Shown piece after piece: positions 49,845 through 63,878 of a stretch of 64,000 bases of DNA; the first letter of the stretch is position 1, and each line of letters begins with the position of its first letter. The notes under the pieces were generated by a model that worked only from the letters and a program-made list of their open reading frames with translations, was not told where the DNA came from and did no database searches. The position numbers and the translations under genes were made by a program. The DNA is from Anoplopoma fimbria (lineage: Eukaryota; Chordata; Actinopteri; Perciformes; Anoplopomatidae), in NCBI RefSeq assembly GCF_027596085.1, contig NC_072456.1, positions 13,282,744 to 13,346,743 on the forward strand, given 5' to 3'.

Positions 49845-50726
49845 GTGAGAGAAGGGGACTGGGAAGCAGACTCTGGATGAAAGAAACTGAGCATGCAGGG
49901 ATGGTCGGGTTTAGAGATAAAATGGCATGGTTGTTAGTTTGACTATTGTTGATAATGGAAAGAGCTACTCCTGCTGTGGACTTTTCTGAATGACACACTG
50001 GATGAATGTGCCAGACAATTGCCTGAAGATTCTTTTTTTAAAGAGATGGCTAGCCTGTTAGCTTTTTGCTAAAAACTCAGATCATACAAGAATAGATGAA
50101 CATGGAAAACTCATGCAATATAAAAGGACACCGTCAAGAAGTTTTATATTTCATAATAATTGATTCAATAATATCATCTACCATCAGAAATGAAACAGCC
50201 CAAACATGATCTACTCTGTTTTACTTTTAAAAACATACATGCAGACTTGGTCTTTGAGTAACAGTTCATCAGCCATTACATATAGTAGTATCTCTGGTTA
50301 GATTCTTGTGACAATTCATCCTCACACCACAAGATGGTGTTATTGATTGTTATTGACTCTGATTCATATTCAAGTTCAGCGAATGAGCCGCCCCACTGCA
50401 TTGTTTGAGGCTTTTGCGTGCGGATCTTTCCACATGATTTCAATGGAGGGGAGTGTTTTCAAACAACTAACTTCCCCGTCAATGTTCTCTGCTCTAACCT
50501 CTGTACTCACACTATCTTGCTAGAGTAATGTAATTCAATAACTCTAGGTGGACTTTTATTATAATATTTGTTTTTATTTTGAGGCACTAAGCTTTTGCCC
50601 TCTTTGATTTATATACTTCGTCAAAATTAGAATAACTTCGAGTGATATATTAAAATGGCCGTCCTTTGTTTATCTTTCTCAACCACCACTTCCTCTCTCC
50701 TCCCAACTCCTCATGTCTTGCTCCAG

Positions 50727-50855
50727 ACGTCTAAAGAGGACCTCTTGCAGGCGGACTTTGAAGGGGCTCTCAAGTTCTTCAGAGTCCAGCTTCCAAAACG
50801 CTACAGAGCTGCGGAAAACGCCCGCAGGCTTATGGAGCAGGCCTGCAACATCAAG
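50727..50855 (+). CDS. RABGAP1L: RABGAP1L exon, end of TBC domain
   Basis: This 129-base, 43-codon, phase 0-0 exon lies between TTGCTCCAG and GTAAGG. It encodes TSKEDLLQADFEGALKFFRV, then QLPKRYRAAENARRLMEQ and ends ACNIK. It is the C-terminal end of the TBC domain and the linker to the coiled coil, nearly identical to human. It can be joined from the 42-base exon (45432-45473) or from the alternative first exon (49710-49844). Confidence 0.97.
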
Positions 50856-52000
50856 GTAAGGACCTCTACAGACAAAAACATGAATTTACTATCCACAAGC
50901 CCTTTATTCCTTACTTATTACCCCATATGTGAATACTAAGTTTAACTGTGAAATCAAGACATGCCTTAAAAGAAAACTGTTGTTAAAGTGTGTTCAAACG
51001 CACAAACACATCATTCCTGGAGTGACTATGGGATTGATTCCAACCAACACAATGAGGAATTCCTGTCTTGGCATCTCCCACTGAGGCAGAAATACCTTTA
51101 ACCAGGGGTGAGACGTCCCGGAGCATGTCAAGTAGAGTTTTGGCTTTTGTGGCTATTAAATGATTGTCATGTCTACCACAATGACATCCCTGATTTACCC
51201 ATGAAACACTAGATCTCAGGTGTAATGGTTGAACAGTTATTTGATTTCCTTTATGATTTTTCTATCTCTTTTCTGTCTGTGAATTGTGAGCCTTTGGTTT
51301 ATTTTCCCTGTATTTTACAGAGAGAGATTAGCTGTCAGTTAAAAGGAAAACAGTGAGAGGGCCTGTGACATCTTCTTTCTTGGTTTCCTGGAAATTTATT
51401 TTGTCTTTACCTTGAGTAATTTCTCTGTCTCTTCAGGCATGGACATGCTGCTCTGTACTTTCTTATTCTGTGTATTCCAAACAGCATGATTTGCAACAAC
51501 ATCCCTTTCTGTGGAACAGAAAAGAAGCTATCACACAGCGGATGTTTAGAACAGGAAAAGCTTATATGCTGTTTGGACCTCTACTGTGTTGAAGAAGCCT
51601 AATGGACAGGGGAGGAAAATGTCTCTTATAAATTCTGCATAGAAACAATAATTAGTATCTAATGACAATGTAAAAACAATGCGTAGAAACATAGCGTTGC
51701 TTTGGGCTGCAGAAGGCAGCTATTTGAAGCAAACTAGCTCTTAAAAAAAAAACCCATTGCACACTACCTGCTCAGTAGTTTTGCAGTTAAACATATTGGT
51801 TAGTTGTGTCATCTGCTGTTACCTTTTGCAATATGCCATATTATTATTTTTTGTTGTTTCTTTGCTCTGTTTTTATCAGTCTTTATTCTATGATGCAGTT
51901 TATTGGTATGGAATGACAAAAGCAGATAATAGATGGCTTCCATAGATAGTTTTTTTCAATGGTTACCAGGTTGTGTGGTCACAAAGATTCTTTCACATGC

Positions 52001-52002
<2 letters not shown>

Positions 52003-52077
<75 letters not shown>
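52003..52077. repeat. (AC)n microsatellite
   Basis: A nearly pure AC run of 75 bases. TG runs follow at 52185-52215, so the RNA could fold back over about 120 bases. Confidence 0.96.
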
Positions 52078-52084
<7 letters not shown>

Positions 52085-54879
52085 CCCGTTATCATTCTCC
52101 TACTGACCTTAATGAGGTTGGTGGCATTTCAGGAATTTGCTGAGGTCACCAGAGACAAAAAGTAGTACACAGTGTATATGATAGTGTGTGTGTTGTGTGT
52201 GTGTGTGTGTTTGTGCTTGTGTTGTGATAGAGGAAGGAAAGAGTCGACTGAGAAAGATGGAAGAGATAATCCTCTCACCACCACCCTCCTCTCTTTCTCT
52301 TGCCTGCTCGCTCTCTATCTCTCTCCATGTCTCTCTGTATCTACATTCAACTAGTATTTTACATTTTAAGGCCTTTTTCATCTTTATTATACAGAAAAAC
52401 TTTCAGTGAGTAAGCAGGTTGTGATATGGCGTGTTGTGTTCATGGGCGTATTGGCCAGACACTTGGCAAGTGCTTAAGATCCCCCCCGAATTGGTGTATT
52501 TTCTTTGTTTTTCTACATACAGGATATCCTGTACTGTTTATCTCTAGTGGCTTGGTGGCAATTTGGCACTGTTGCACAATCCTTCTGCAAGGCAAAGCAT
52601 CATGTCAGGCCTTGTGTTGTACAACAGCGCACACACACACACTCAATGATGTGATGTACATGCTCACCAATGGAAATACACACACTTTCCAGCCATAAAC
52701 AAAAAATCCATAAACCTTAACCCCCATCATTCGTCCTATACATATTCCCTTTTTCTGTATTATTATATCAGTTATGGTGATGGAGCTGTTTTACACATTG
52801 GTCCAAAATGTACCATAGATTTTCAACTGGATTTTAATCTGGTGACTGTGAAGGCCGTATGCATCACAGTTGTTTTCTTCGAAACACTATAATTCTCATT
52901 AGAGAGAAGAATACTGAACATATCCTAATAGCCAAAGTTTACACATCAAGACTGTGTGTTGGAGTCTGAGAACTCTAACAACTTATCATCAAATACATCT
53001 TTCTTCTGGCATGTTTTTAAGCCAGTGACTCTTTTAACTCTCAAAATAGAATATTCCCTGTGGATAAAAGTATATGGAGCAAGTCAGCCAGAGGGAGATA
53101 AATAAAAAAAGACTGTAGAGTAATAAGACTGAAAAAGAACAGAAGAAAGAGTCTTCCTTTCCTTTGACTCCTCACTTTTCCCCAATTTTGCCACTGACCA
53201 TCTAACCAACCCAAACTAATACACCAACAGATCCCAGCATGGCACATCAGCTTGTGACAAGTCAGAGTAGATACAGTACCCTCCCTGGAAGAGTCTTGGA
53301 AGAGCTGCCATGTTCAAACACCATCAGAGAAAAAGGGGGAAAGCAGCCAGCCCAAGCCACTTCGCTCTCTGTTCACCCCCCTTTTACATATTTTTCTCTG
53401 TCAACGTCTAAATCGGATCAGCTGAACTCAGTAAGCTGCTTAAAACATCGAAAGAATTCACTGGCACCTTGGCTTGATTAACACAACGGGCAGTAGGGTG
53501 GCTTAGCCTTTCTGGGGATTATGGGAAGAATTTGAATTTCTCAGCCTTAAACATCCGCCCGACCGCAGCTGGAGTGATGACTTTTCAGGACTTTAAGAAA
53601 AAAGGAGAGAGAGATGTCGTACATTTATTTGCCGCTCAGGGTTTGACTGATTAATCCGTTTTTTACCAAATCCATCCAGCAGAGAACCTAAACTTAAACA
53701 GACGGTGGAGAAAGAAGATTGAAGGATGTGAGCGGAGAGACCGTCAGACAGAATAATTTACAGAGAAAGAAAGATATAGACTCCGGGAGAGACCCTACTG
53801 TACATGGATGAATGAAGACTCACACAGACCACAGACCATTTTGCTTGCTAGTTAGAAAAATAGTTTGTTCATGTCATCTAAGCTGACTTTTATGAATCAA
53901 CAACAGAGAGAACCAGATTTACAGAGGACACTTTTAACTATCTTAAAAAGTACTACTACTATATACTACTATACTATAACTACTATTTTATGTCTATGTG
54001 ATGTTTAAGTTTAGTGCACACAAAATAGCTGATTGATTTTTATATTTTTCCTCCCTTATCTTTTAAACAAATCATAGCCATCTATTACTCATGTTAAAAT
54101 GTATTTAAGAAATGTTGTTTTATTAATATGTCTCCTATATTATTTATGTATTTTATTTAAATGATCCAGTGTGGCTCGTTTTATTTATTTTTTCCATGTG
54201 GTCACTTCTTGCTTTCATTGAGAATTCTCTAAAGCGCTGGTTACTTTGTACTATTACTACTTTCCTAATTTAATGCACCTGATCTGTGTGCGCCTGATCT
54301 TTAGTGGCGTCGAATGTTTCACACAATAGTGGCCCTCACATAATGCATAAACACTAGTAAATCATTTATTGTATCTCCTCCCTCTATAAATGCAGAATTC
54401 TCTCATAAAATCCCTAAAAGTATTGCTCTAAAAAAAGTCTCTTTACTCTGTCACAGGACCTTTCATCAACAAATGGTCCTCTATGGTGCAGCAAGATAGG
54501 ACTGTGATAGAGATAAAACACAGTGGCACATAGGAAGAGAAACACAGAGACACATGGTTGTTGATACATCTCCTCCAACAGGGGAATCTGTTGCTATCCA
54601 CAGAGAGGTTGCTAGGTAGTTTATAGCCGTGTGGTCTTATGAGAGGATGCTACAGTATTCAGGCACCGTCAAGGACAGCCTTAAAGTCGCTTTCACTTCA
54701 CTTCCTGGATTCACTGTCGGAACGATGTGGAACTATGAACGATTAGTCACTGTGGTTGATCTGACAACTTCCTTCCTATCTCTCTTTAACTCAAAAACAC
54801 ATGCACACACACTTAGTGTAGATGTGTAAGCAAGCCTTTATCTTTATTTTTATCAGCAGCAGGAAACAGAAAAAAAAAA

Positions 54880-55276
54880 ACTTCAGAGTGCAACCTTTAG
54901 AGAGAGAGGGAGGGTGAGAGGGATGTACTAATGAGATACGTTAAGAGAGAGGGGGGGGGGGGACTCATTCAGTGGAAAGGAAGAAAAAGCAAACTCATCA
55001 TCCTTTGTCGCACACTTCTAGCGTTACAGAGAGGGAGAGGGAGAAAACAAACAGGTGTGTTGTACTACCCTCTCACTCCCCCCACCCTCCTGCTCTCGGT
55101 GGGCGGGGCTCGGCTCCTAAGGGACTCTTGAAAGCAGCTAGTCGCCTCCTTCACTCTCAGAGAGAAACTCAAACCTGTCAGCTGCACTCGTTTTCCTTCT
55201 CTGCCACTTTTCCTCCTTCTTTTCTTCTTCTTCTTCCTCTACCTCCTTTTTATTATTGGGAGCAAGAGTAGTCAAG
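54880..55276 (+). promoter_or_regulatory. RABGAP1L: Internal promoter and 5' UTR of the short RABGAP1L form 2
   Basis: Upstream of the ATG at 55277 lie a G12 run (54951-54962), purine-rich sequence, a consensus GC box GGGCGGGGC (55101-55109), an E-box CAGCTG (55179-55184) and a pyrimidine-rich leader (55191-55255). There is no TATA box, consistent with an Sp1-type promoter. The short isoform first exon is known in mammals; the promoter placement is inferred. Confidence 0.5.
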
Positions 55277-55399
55277 ATGATGCAGGAGGTGTCTATCATG
55301 GTGGCATACGACGCTCATGTAGTGGACCGACCGGGTGAGGAGGACACACTGGCTCGCTTGGTCGCCCACTCCAGACCTCTCAGAGCTCTCAGACCGGTG
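55277..55399 (+). CDS. RABGAP1L: Alternative first coding exon of RABGAP1L (short form 2, without TBC domain)
   Basis: The ATG at 55277 (AAG before it, second ATG next to it) opens a 41-codon frame. MMQEVSIMVAYDAHV is followed by an acidic segment and LVAHSRPLRALRPV, ending phase 0 at the donor GTAGGT. It closely matches my recollection of the first exon of the short mammalian RABGAP1L form, which starts MMEEISIMVAYDAHV and splices straight to VPTKKLKK. Here the next exon (60281) also starts VPTKKLKK. The product would be a coiled-coil protein with no GAP domain. The alternative donor CCG|GTGGTA, one codon earlier, is in frame too but weaker. The in-frame TTG upstream (55256) is unlikely to be the start. 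Confidence 0.88.
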
Positions 55400-55932
55400 G
55401 TAGGTCTGTTCTCTGGTCATTTTGTTTGTCTTCCTTTAATCGTCTTTGTCCTTCTGTCTCTCTCTCTTTCTTTCTTTTGCTCCTTCTTACATCCCTCTCT
55501 GTGTATTGGGTGTATTCCTATTTAACTCTGATGGGAGACATTACCAACTTTTCTCTTATCTCTTGCAGTGTTTGGATTAGAGGAATGGAAAGAGGAATGC
55601 ACCTGCCTCTTTGTTTTCAATTGTTGGTTGGCAGTTGTTTTTGTAATCTTCTTTTCTCAATTTATTTATTATTATTCTCTTTTTTTATTTTGGCATTGTT
55701 TTGCAATTGTTCATAAACAGGTGGCAAAAGTTAGATTTCACAGAAACTAACTAGATGTTTCTTTCCATGAGGTCTATGATGTAGACTCATGTATGTTTGT
55801 GTGGGTGTCTGTTATGTTCCTACTGAAAGTGTGTCTGATGTTTGAGGTTACGGAACTTTGTCAGTCACTCGTTTGTGGCTGTCAGTTTGTTTCAATTACT
55901 GATACAAATCTGGAATCAATGGAGACCTTTAT

Positions 55933-56003
55933 TTCTGTGTGTGTGTGTGTGAGTTGTGTGTGTGAGTTGTGTGTGTGTGTGTGTGTGTGTGTTGTGTGTG
56001 TGG
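55933..56003. repeat. Interrupted (TG)n microsatellite
   Basis: Several TG runs are separated by GAGT and GTTG interruptions, 530 bases downstream of alternative first exon 55277-55399. Confidence 0.9.
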
Positions 56004-58409
56004 GTCCGTTTCCCTCAAAAGGGTAATTGAATAACATGGCCTAGTTTTTCATGGGATGTCCAGTCATTTTTTGTCCTTATTACAATATTCGAACTCTTTG
56101 ACTGCCACTTTTTGTAATAGCAGATCACCCTTTTCCAAGCTCAAGCACACACACACAGTCTTATTCTAGTAGTTTAATACCCAATATAACTTTACACTGT
56201 GTGATCTCGGCTTGGAGGTTTGGGACCAATTCCATTTTCTGCTGCAGGGATTCAGGTCAGGAGTCTATAAGTGGGCCTGGTACCATTACCTGCGGCACCA
56301 GGAGTCTTTAATCGCATTACCTGAATCAGAGCCCCTCTGTCCTCAAACTACTGGCCTTCAATATTTACACTTAAAGCGTAGCACGCATGTGGATGCATTG
56401 GCAGGTTTATACCCTGTAACTGCAAGGACGCATGTGTTTATCAGCGACCATTTTAGCTTTCTGTCTGAAGTGGCCTTGAGCATGATGCTGAGCCCTGCAC
56501 AAGCTCACTAGTTGTAACTCAGTGGAGCATGAAGTTTGAGATGTTTTCCTGATGGGAAGGTCGCTGGGAATGTCTGAATATATTAGAGGGTGTTTTACAC
56601 TTTACTGTTATAATGCTTATAACTTGTAATGTTGCAGACATTAGAACTGTAACTTATAAGTCGCTCTTGATAAACATATCGGCCACATGATGAAAACAAA
56701 ATATCAATGTAAAGGGCAGCGGACTCTCTGAAGGCAGGTTTCAAGTCAGGGAGTTTTGTAATACTGTCATTTTGTAGAATGTATTTCGCAAATTTATGTA
56801 ATTATTGCATCAGATGGTTTTCAACTAGAGTGCAGCAGATTTTGAGAAAAGGAAGCACTGAGGCAGGTTTATGGAAAGGGGATGGATTGGGGATCCTGTG
56901 TGATTAAAGCTGAAGTGGGTCTGTATGTTTTAATAAAAGCCTCACCTCTAACAGGTAAGCACAGCCTTGTTCTGCATTGCATTTTATTACTCAATCATGC
57001 TTTAGTGTTTGTGTGTTTAAGGGGTGTTGGAGAGTTTCATAATCAGTAGCTAAACTTCAGTTTGTCTATCGATGATTCCTGTTTTAATGTGTAACTCAAA
57101 GAGAGCAACGCTTAAACACCACTGGTTATACATGTAAAATACAAAATTGCATTAAGTGTAGTTTGTTTTTACAGAAAAAACTCATTGTCAGTTCAAGACA
57201 CACAAACACGGACAGTTATTTTCAGCTAATGTAAGCAACCAAGAGGTAAATTCCATGTGTTTAAGTGGAAAATTGAAAAAGAGAGAGAAAAAAAATCTAA
57301 CTTACTGGCAGTTTGGGTTTGTGTTCAGTGTCACACCATCTCATCACATACAGGAAGCTTGGAAGATATGACACAACCAGTGTCTTTAATAGGTGGGGTA
57401 GATTTTTAGAAGAATGCTTAAAGGCCAAAAATGAGTGCGTGAGAGGCGGTGAAAGCACAAGCAAGAGGTGGGTTTTAGGAACGTGTGGGTGTGTTCGAGT
57501 CACAAAGTCAAAACGGCAAATCTGTAGGTGTTTAAAATCTCATGAAACTTGCACTTCACATGTCTCTCCCTCTCTCCATATGTCTCTTGTGCATTCATTG
57601 TACGTTTTGGTTATTTATGTGGGACTGTTTCATGCACACATGGTTCCACAGACCCAAATGGGCTGAGTGAGAAACTGGTCCTTGAATTTTATTTTGTCGT
57701 GTTTCACAAGTATATGTGTCAGAAAAGCTAACAAAGGGACAACATCTACTTAATCATATAATCTTTAAGGCCTGCTTTGATTGTATTTCTCAGGGTAAAA
57801 ATATTTCAACACCCGCGTTTCAGAATAGAGATTAAGCGTGTCATGAGGGGGAAAATGGTTTTTCAGAGGCCTTTTTACACCCAGACAAGAACAAGCATTT
57901 GAGGCAAACACTCAAAACATGACTCTTTTATTTATTTTTTTACATTAAAACAAACAGATTAAACAACTTGGCTAAAGCATGGTTCTAACATACATATTGA
58001 CATATTGTTGTTGCCATGTAATAGAGCTTCTTATCTACAGAATATCAACTTTCACAAACCACCAATAAGTAGGAAAAACCTAAATTCCCAGCAGCCCACT
58101 GGGTCACTTCTGAATACTGAAGATGAAACATGATAATGAGTAGAGTTGAATTCATTAATAGGTTGGTGGCATCCAAACATCTCGAAGAGCCATGAGTGTG
58201 TAAGTGGATGTGTGGTGCCTGCAGGGGAACACCACTTTCAATTGTTTTGTTACAATAAAAATTATTATTAACCCGTCTGCAGAGATCAAGCTGTTCTTTC
58301 TTTGCTCACAGATAACAATAGAATGAGTCTTAAAACTGGTATCTGTTGGGGAATTGTGTGTCAGATGGATTACAGGGGGACTCTCATTCACCTAAGTGCT
58401 TCCTGGTTG

Positions 58410-58417
<8 letters not shown>

Positions 58418-58460
<43 letters not shown>
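58418..58460. repeat. (TA)n microsatellite
   Basis: A pure TA run of 43 bases preceded by a short TG run. Confidence 0.96.
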
Positions 58461-58463
<3 letters not shown>

Positions 58464-58922
58464 GTAGACAGTATATACACATAATAATAGTGTTAGTTCT
58501 ACAGTAAATAAGTGTCATTTATTGTTATTGTGTCACATCTGTTAACACCAGACTGGAGCAGACTGTGTCAAAATATATGAGTTTAACTCAAACTTATACA
58601 ATCAGGGAGGAAGGACATTTATTTATTTTGGAGAAAAAACTATTTCTCTCAGTGGCAAACTCCAAAGTTACAAAAAACAATATTGCTAAATTCTCAATGC
58701 TCAATTGAAGCTTCAAATAATCATCTATTCAAAAACAATACAGTCCCCTGATGGCTCCAAAACAGCAGTGATCCAACCTGTACCAAGTTTATAAAAGCTG
58801 TTGTATTCATTGTTCTAAACACTGATACAACAACATCTTTCTGCCACATAAGAAGATATTCATAAGAAGATATTCATTTTATGTTTAAGTATTAACAGCA
58901 GTTGTAAGTTTGCACCAAGTAA

Positions 58923-58925
<3 letters not shown>

Positions 58926-58962
<37 letters not shown>
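58926..58962. repeat. (AC)n microsatellite
   Basis: About 18 AC units. Nothing else notable around it. Confidence 0.95.
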
Positions 58963-58963
<1 letters not shown>

Positions 58964-60280
58964 CACACGGTGGTCTCAGAGGAGGGGGTCATGTGACTGA
59001 GACTGACTTGTAATCCCCAGCCCTACTGGTGGGCACTATGGAAACGCTGTTTCCACACAGGGGAGATGACATTACCACCCACCTGAAGCACACACACAGA
59101 TGCAGTTCAATATCAGTCGGTCATCTGTGTTGTCTCATATTTCACTACTGTTTGGTTAAAACCAAAACCTGCTTATTTTAAAGTTGCTTTCAGAGGCAGT
59201 TACTCCACGCAGAAAATGGGTTGCGAACTGAATTTCCTGTGTTTTGACAGATACATTATGTTCATGCAGATTGTACTTCCAAGATGCAGATTAAGATTTT
59301 GTGTTTGCATTGCTTGGTAGTTGATTAGTATTTTTTTTAATAAATTATCATACTGTGGATCTTGTTGGTGTGTACATAATTAGACAGCATTCATGAAAAA
59401 TAAACAGAAGAAAATGAGCAGCTATTCAAATTTCTTGGTGAAACGTTAAAAGGTCCAATCATTAAAGAAAGAGACATAAAGAACAAATAAATAATCATAT
59501 TTGTTTTTCTGAGCTAGACTTATTTGAAAATAAACAAGGCTTGTCCTCGACTTAAAAATAATTTGTTGTACATGGATTTGTGGATTACTGATTGTGCCTT
59601 AATATTTAAAGCATAGACAGTTTGTACTCCCATTTTGCACTTTACCAGAAGGGCTGCGTATTGTCTACTGAAAGAAACTGCATTGGTAGCATCACAGTGG
59701 GGAAAATTGCTCATATTGTCGACTTTCATTAGCAAATTAAATTTGTCTATACGTCATCACAGCTTCTGTTGAAGGAAATGAAAGTCGGTCGTGTAGCTTG
59801 CGGTGTAGAGCAGATACAAAATAGAAACTGGGCAGCATGAACCACAATACCACAATGTTTCAGTTAGTTAGTTCTGTTATTTTTGAGTTTGTGATACAAG
59901 GATATCTGTCTGTGTGTTTAAACTTCTGACCCTTTTAGTTTATTTTAATGTTAGCAATTAATCAAAGTTGTACTGTAGTATAAATATATGAGTGATACTG
60001 GATCATAAGAATCATGTTCAAGTGTTGGTGAGCATGACACCTACTTAGTGAATTAAATTGGTGCATTTGTCTCGAGGAGAAAGAAGGAAAGTCACGTTAT
60101 TGAACTGAGCATGATAAGTAATAGCTTCAGTGATCATGATTAAAAGCCAAAAAGTTGTTTTCAGTTTCCTTTTAAATTCTCCTTTTGTCTCTCAAAATAA
60201 TGCACTGTTCTGAGATTTTTTCAAGCAGCTATGAGTGAATGATAATTTAATTAATGACATCTTTTCCATTGTTCTTTCAG

Positions 60281-60373
60281 GTTCCAACGAAAAAGCTGAA
60301 GAAGTTTGAGAAAGAATATCAGACACTGAGAGAGAGTCAACTGCAGCAAGAAGACCCCATCGACCGATTCCAG
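60281..60373 (+). CDS. RABGAP1L: RABGAP1L exon, start of coiled coil, shared by all forms
   Basis: This 93-base, 31-codon, phase 0-0 exon lies between GTTCTTTCAG and GTAGGA. It encodes VPTKKLKKFEKEYQTLRESQ followed by LQQEDPIDRFQ. The heptad-like pattern and charge mark the start of the C-terminal coiled coil. It is the entry exon for the short form starting at 55277 and an internal exon in the longer forms. The 5' splice site is followed at once by a 100-base AC repeat starting at intron position +6. Confidence 0.97.
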
Positions 60374-60376
60374 GTA

Positions 60377-60481
<105 letters not shown>

Positions 60482-62395
60482 TTAAGATATAACATCTTGC
60501 TTTTCTCACATTGGTTACTTCTCATACTTGAAGTTAAATGCGCCCATCCCATTTTGTGTAACACATTACAAAAGCATATACAGTGAATTCATGTGAGAGT
60601 ATCATGATTTCCTGTACATTTTCATTTAATAACTTCCCAGGTAGTGTTCAGCTCTAGCGATAGTAAGACAATGCTTGGCTCTTTGATATATACATATTTG
60701 AATTTTTTTGTATTTGCTAAAATTAGCCATGTTTCTAAGATTAGACATCTCCTGTGAAAACAATATCGTTGATATTTGACACTTTTCTTGCTGGAAAAAA
60801 GACTTCTCACACATCACAGACTTTTTTCATTATCGAACATCAATAACATTTATTTTTGGGCAAAGCTGCAGGGGTGTCAGAGGTTTTTTCGCTGCTGAAA
60901 GTGACTTTATCTTCAGAGGGTGAAAACAGGAGAGTTGAGGCAGATATTTAGAGATTCAGACAAACTCAAACTGTCAACAGACAGCATCTCTTCTTTTCAT
61001 TTGCTGCATTCTATCAGGATTTCTGTCCTCTCCTCTTGGTCCTCTTTTATGTTGTTCGTTTTTTGGGGGGGGGGTTTTCAAAATCTGCCCAGGGAACAGA
61101 TTAATTATTTTTCCCAAAATTGTCAAGCATTAAACGTACGTGTAACACGTGTTACCACTGCACGTGTAATGTCGAAAGAATTCATCTTTTTTAGGATTGG
61201 ACACATTCTTAGTTAGAAATGTTGTACTATTCCTTTAACAAGAAGCTTTGAAGTAATAAACAAGTTGACAGTAAAGTTTTAAAGTAAAGGCCCGTTTCTT
61301 CCTTTCTGTTACTTCTTGTACAGGCACACCTGTATTGCCAATATGTTAATAACTAAAACTTTTGTTTCCTAGCAAGAGAATAACAAAATATCCTGCTACT
61401 TTACCTGGGAGGAACACATTAAACTGCTGATAGATGAAATATACCATAGCTGGAGACCCAAGTAATTGGACTTAAAATAAGAGAATATAAGGAGGGTGTT
61501 GAATGACAACTACATCACTTGGGAGACACCTAAGGCAGTTTGTTCCAATTTTCTTTGCACCGCCCCTCTTTGACTCTCGCCTTTATAATGTACTGGATAT
61601 TTCAGATACTATACGAATCCGTCCTTGCAAGCAAATAGAAATCCATTTGGCCTTAATTGAATATACTTTAAACTACTTTTGAATTCTCAAAATATTACGC
61701 AGTCATCATCTCGTTTCCTTGAATGACTCAAAATGTTCAGATAGAAACCTGCCTTCTCAAAGGTGAACATATCAGTGAGCAGTTCTCTAGACAGTAGAAC
61801 TCCGTATTGCTTGATAAAATATCCCAACAGTAGTAATTGTGAGGGGATACAATAATATGTGAATTGAGACAAGAATGAAGGAATTAGTTGTGTTAAAGAT
61901 TCAAGTGAAACAGTAAAATATAGAAACACACAAACAACCACTGATATGTTGGCGTAAACAGCAGCGCTGTATAGGCTGCTGGTTCTGGAGGAAAGGAAGG
62001 AAGGAAGGACTTTTGTCGTTGATACGATGTTGGACCACAGCCATCTCCTCTGCAGCCAGTGGAAATACTTTCTTACAGAGAAGACAAAGCAGGAATGTTT
62101 CTGCTTCTATATTAGCTAATAAAGAAGCAGCTACACATTTTTATTGTTGGAATTTCTCTTTGGATTTTAGTTGCTTTATGCTCAACATTATTTGTATGGT
62201 TCATACTCCAGTTTCAGGTATGCACTCATTGTGTTGTATTGTTCGAGGTGTGTGTTTGGATTTGTGCGTGTGTCGTTTGCTTTAAATGTTTCAAATTAAT
62301 TGTATGACTTTTTCGGCCAGTTGTTCTTTTTCTTGGCTGTGTTCAATATTTATGCTAGTACAAAATAAAAGCATTGGAAATAGGAATGTAAGGAG

Positions 62396-62400
<5 letters not shown>

Positions 62401-62433
<33 letters not shown>
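62401..62433. repeat. (GA)n microsatellite
   Basis: A pure GA run of 33 bases. Confidence 0.95.
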
Positions 62434-62434
<1 letters not shown>

Positions 62435-63650
62435 AAGGCTAGGAAAGGAAACTCCCATCAGGATCATGTGTTAAAGTTTAGTCTGTGCTGCTTGAGGCTC
62501 GATATGAAAACGTTGTTGACTGTGTGACTGTGGACAGCAGCACGGTAAGCTGCCTCTGTTCCCAAAAAATGTTTGACCATGAGAGTTTTTGTACAGGTTC
62601 TTATTAGTGCAGCTTTATCTAATCTTGACTGATTTGTCCTGGACATTAAACTTTGGTGTGTGAGATTTATTTTCTTGATTGTTATGAATTGGCCATGTTG
62701 ACATTGACTGTAAACTATTTAGCAAAAAGTGTGGAATATTTTATTGTAAAGACTCGGATGTCTTATCAGTTTAAAACATGATGTACAGACAGCTGCAGCA
62801 GCGAAAAACCTCCCACACTAATTAAGACGTTGCCCAAATTAAACCAATTTACAGTTAATTAATCAATCTGAAGAGTGATATACAAACTGTCTCCAAAACG
62901 TGTGACTGAGTGTGTGTTTCATGTGTATAGCTGTTCAGGGGAACGTGTATTTCTTCTTTAAAAATCTGCTTTATTATATTGTCATCATCATACACGTGTA
63001 TTGATATTACGTAGGTGCAGGCATATGTTTGTGTGTGTGTGAGTGTGTGTGTGAAGACAGTTAGGGGTAGAAGAGGTCATCGCTAGGGGGACAGGATATC
63101 AGAGTCAGGTGACAGCTCGTAACCGTGTCACTGTTTTGTCCCATAGAGGCATGGCCGTCATGTGAGACTGTTTATAGGCAGACCAGTAGTCATGAGACCC
63201 AACTAATGGTCTACAATGCAGACTTTAAGATGGTGTGTGTGTGTGTGTGTGTTACTTATTAGGCTTATAGGGCTGCAACATTGAATTGAGACTAATAGAA
63301 CAGGGACTGCTGCCTTTTCCTGATCAATTAAAACTTCTCTTTTTTTCAGATAGAAAGCTGTATTTAATTTCAGAATTACAAAACTCAAACTTTTGGACAT
63401 GTCATATTGTTCTTACAAACCTGATTAAATAAACTACATTAAAACACATTGTCAAGTGTATACTGAGCTTGTTTGTCTTTCTTCTGTTATCAGAGTTATC
63501 TCTTTGAAGATGCTAAATGTTTGTTTACTTTACAACATTCATACAAAAAATCACATTCTGAAGTAAGATTTTACTAAAAAGTCACTACTCAGAGATTTCT
63601 GACATTATCAGTTCATCTAAAAGAGGCTTGTGCTCTTGTGTATCAAATAA

Positions 63651-63878
<228 letters not shown>

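Larger units (their letters stand above)
45474..50726 (+). other. RABGAP1L: RABGAP1L intron containing an alternative promoter and first exon
   Basis: This 5.25-kb intron in the full-length transcript is AT-rich and featureless from 45474 to about 47550, apart from a short GAAGA run (45860-45880). From about 47600 to 49850 the composition becomes GC-balanced and non-repetitive, ending in an alternative first coding exon (49710-49844). 49850-50726 shows nothing more. Confidence 0.85.
50856..60280 (+). other. RABGAP1L: RABGAP1L intron containing a second alternative first exon
   Basis: This 9.4-kb GT-AG intron contains a CA repeat (52003-52077), the internal promoter and alternative first exon at about 54880-55399, TG runs (55933-56003), a TA repeat (58418-58460) and a CA repeat (58926-58962). 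The sequences 52700-54880 and 56010-58400 show nothing else I can support. Confidence 0.88.

Noticed and set aside
53220..53900. A further alternative first exon (80-codon frame at 53239)
   Set aside because: It has no in-phase donor leading to 60281 that I can support and no recognisable sequence; left as intron.
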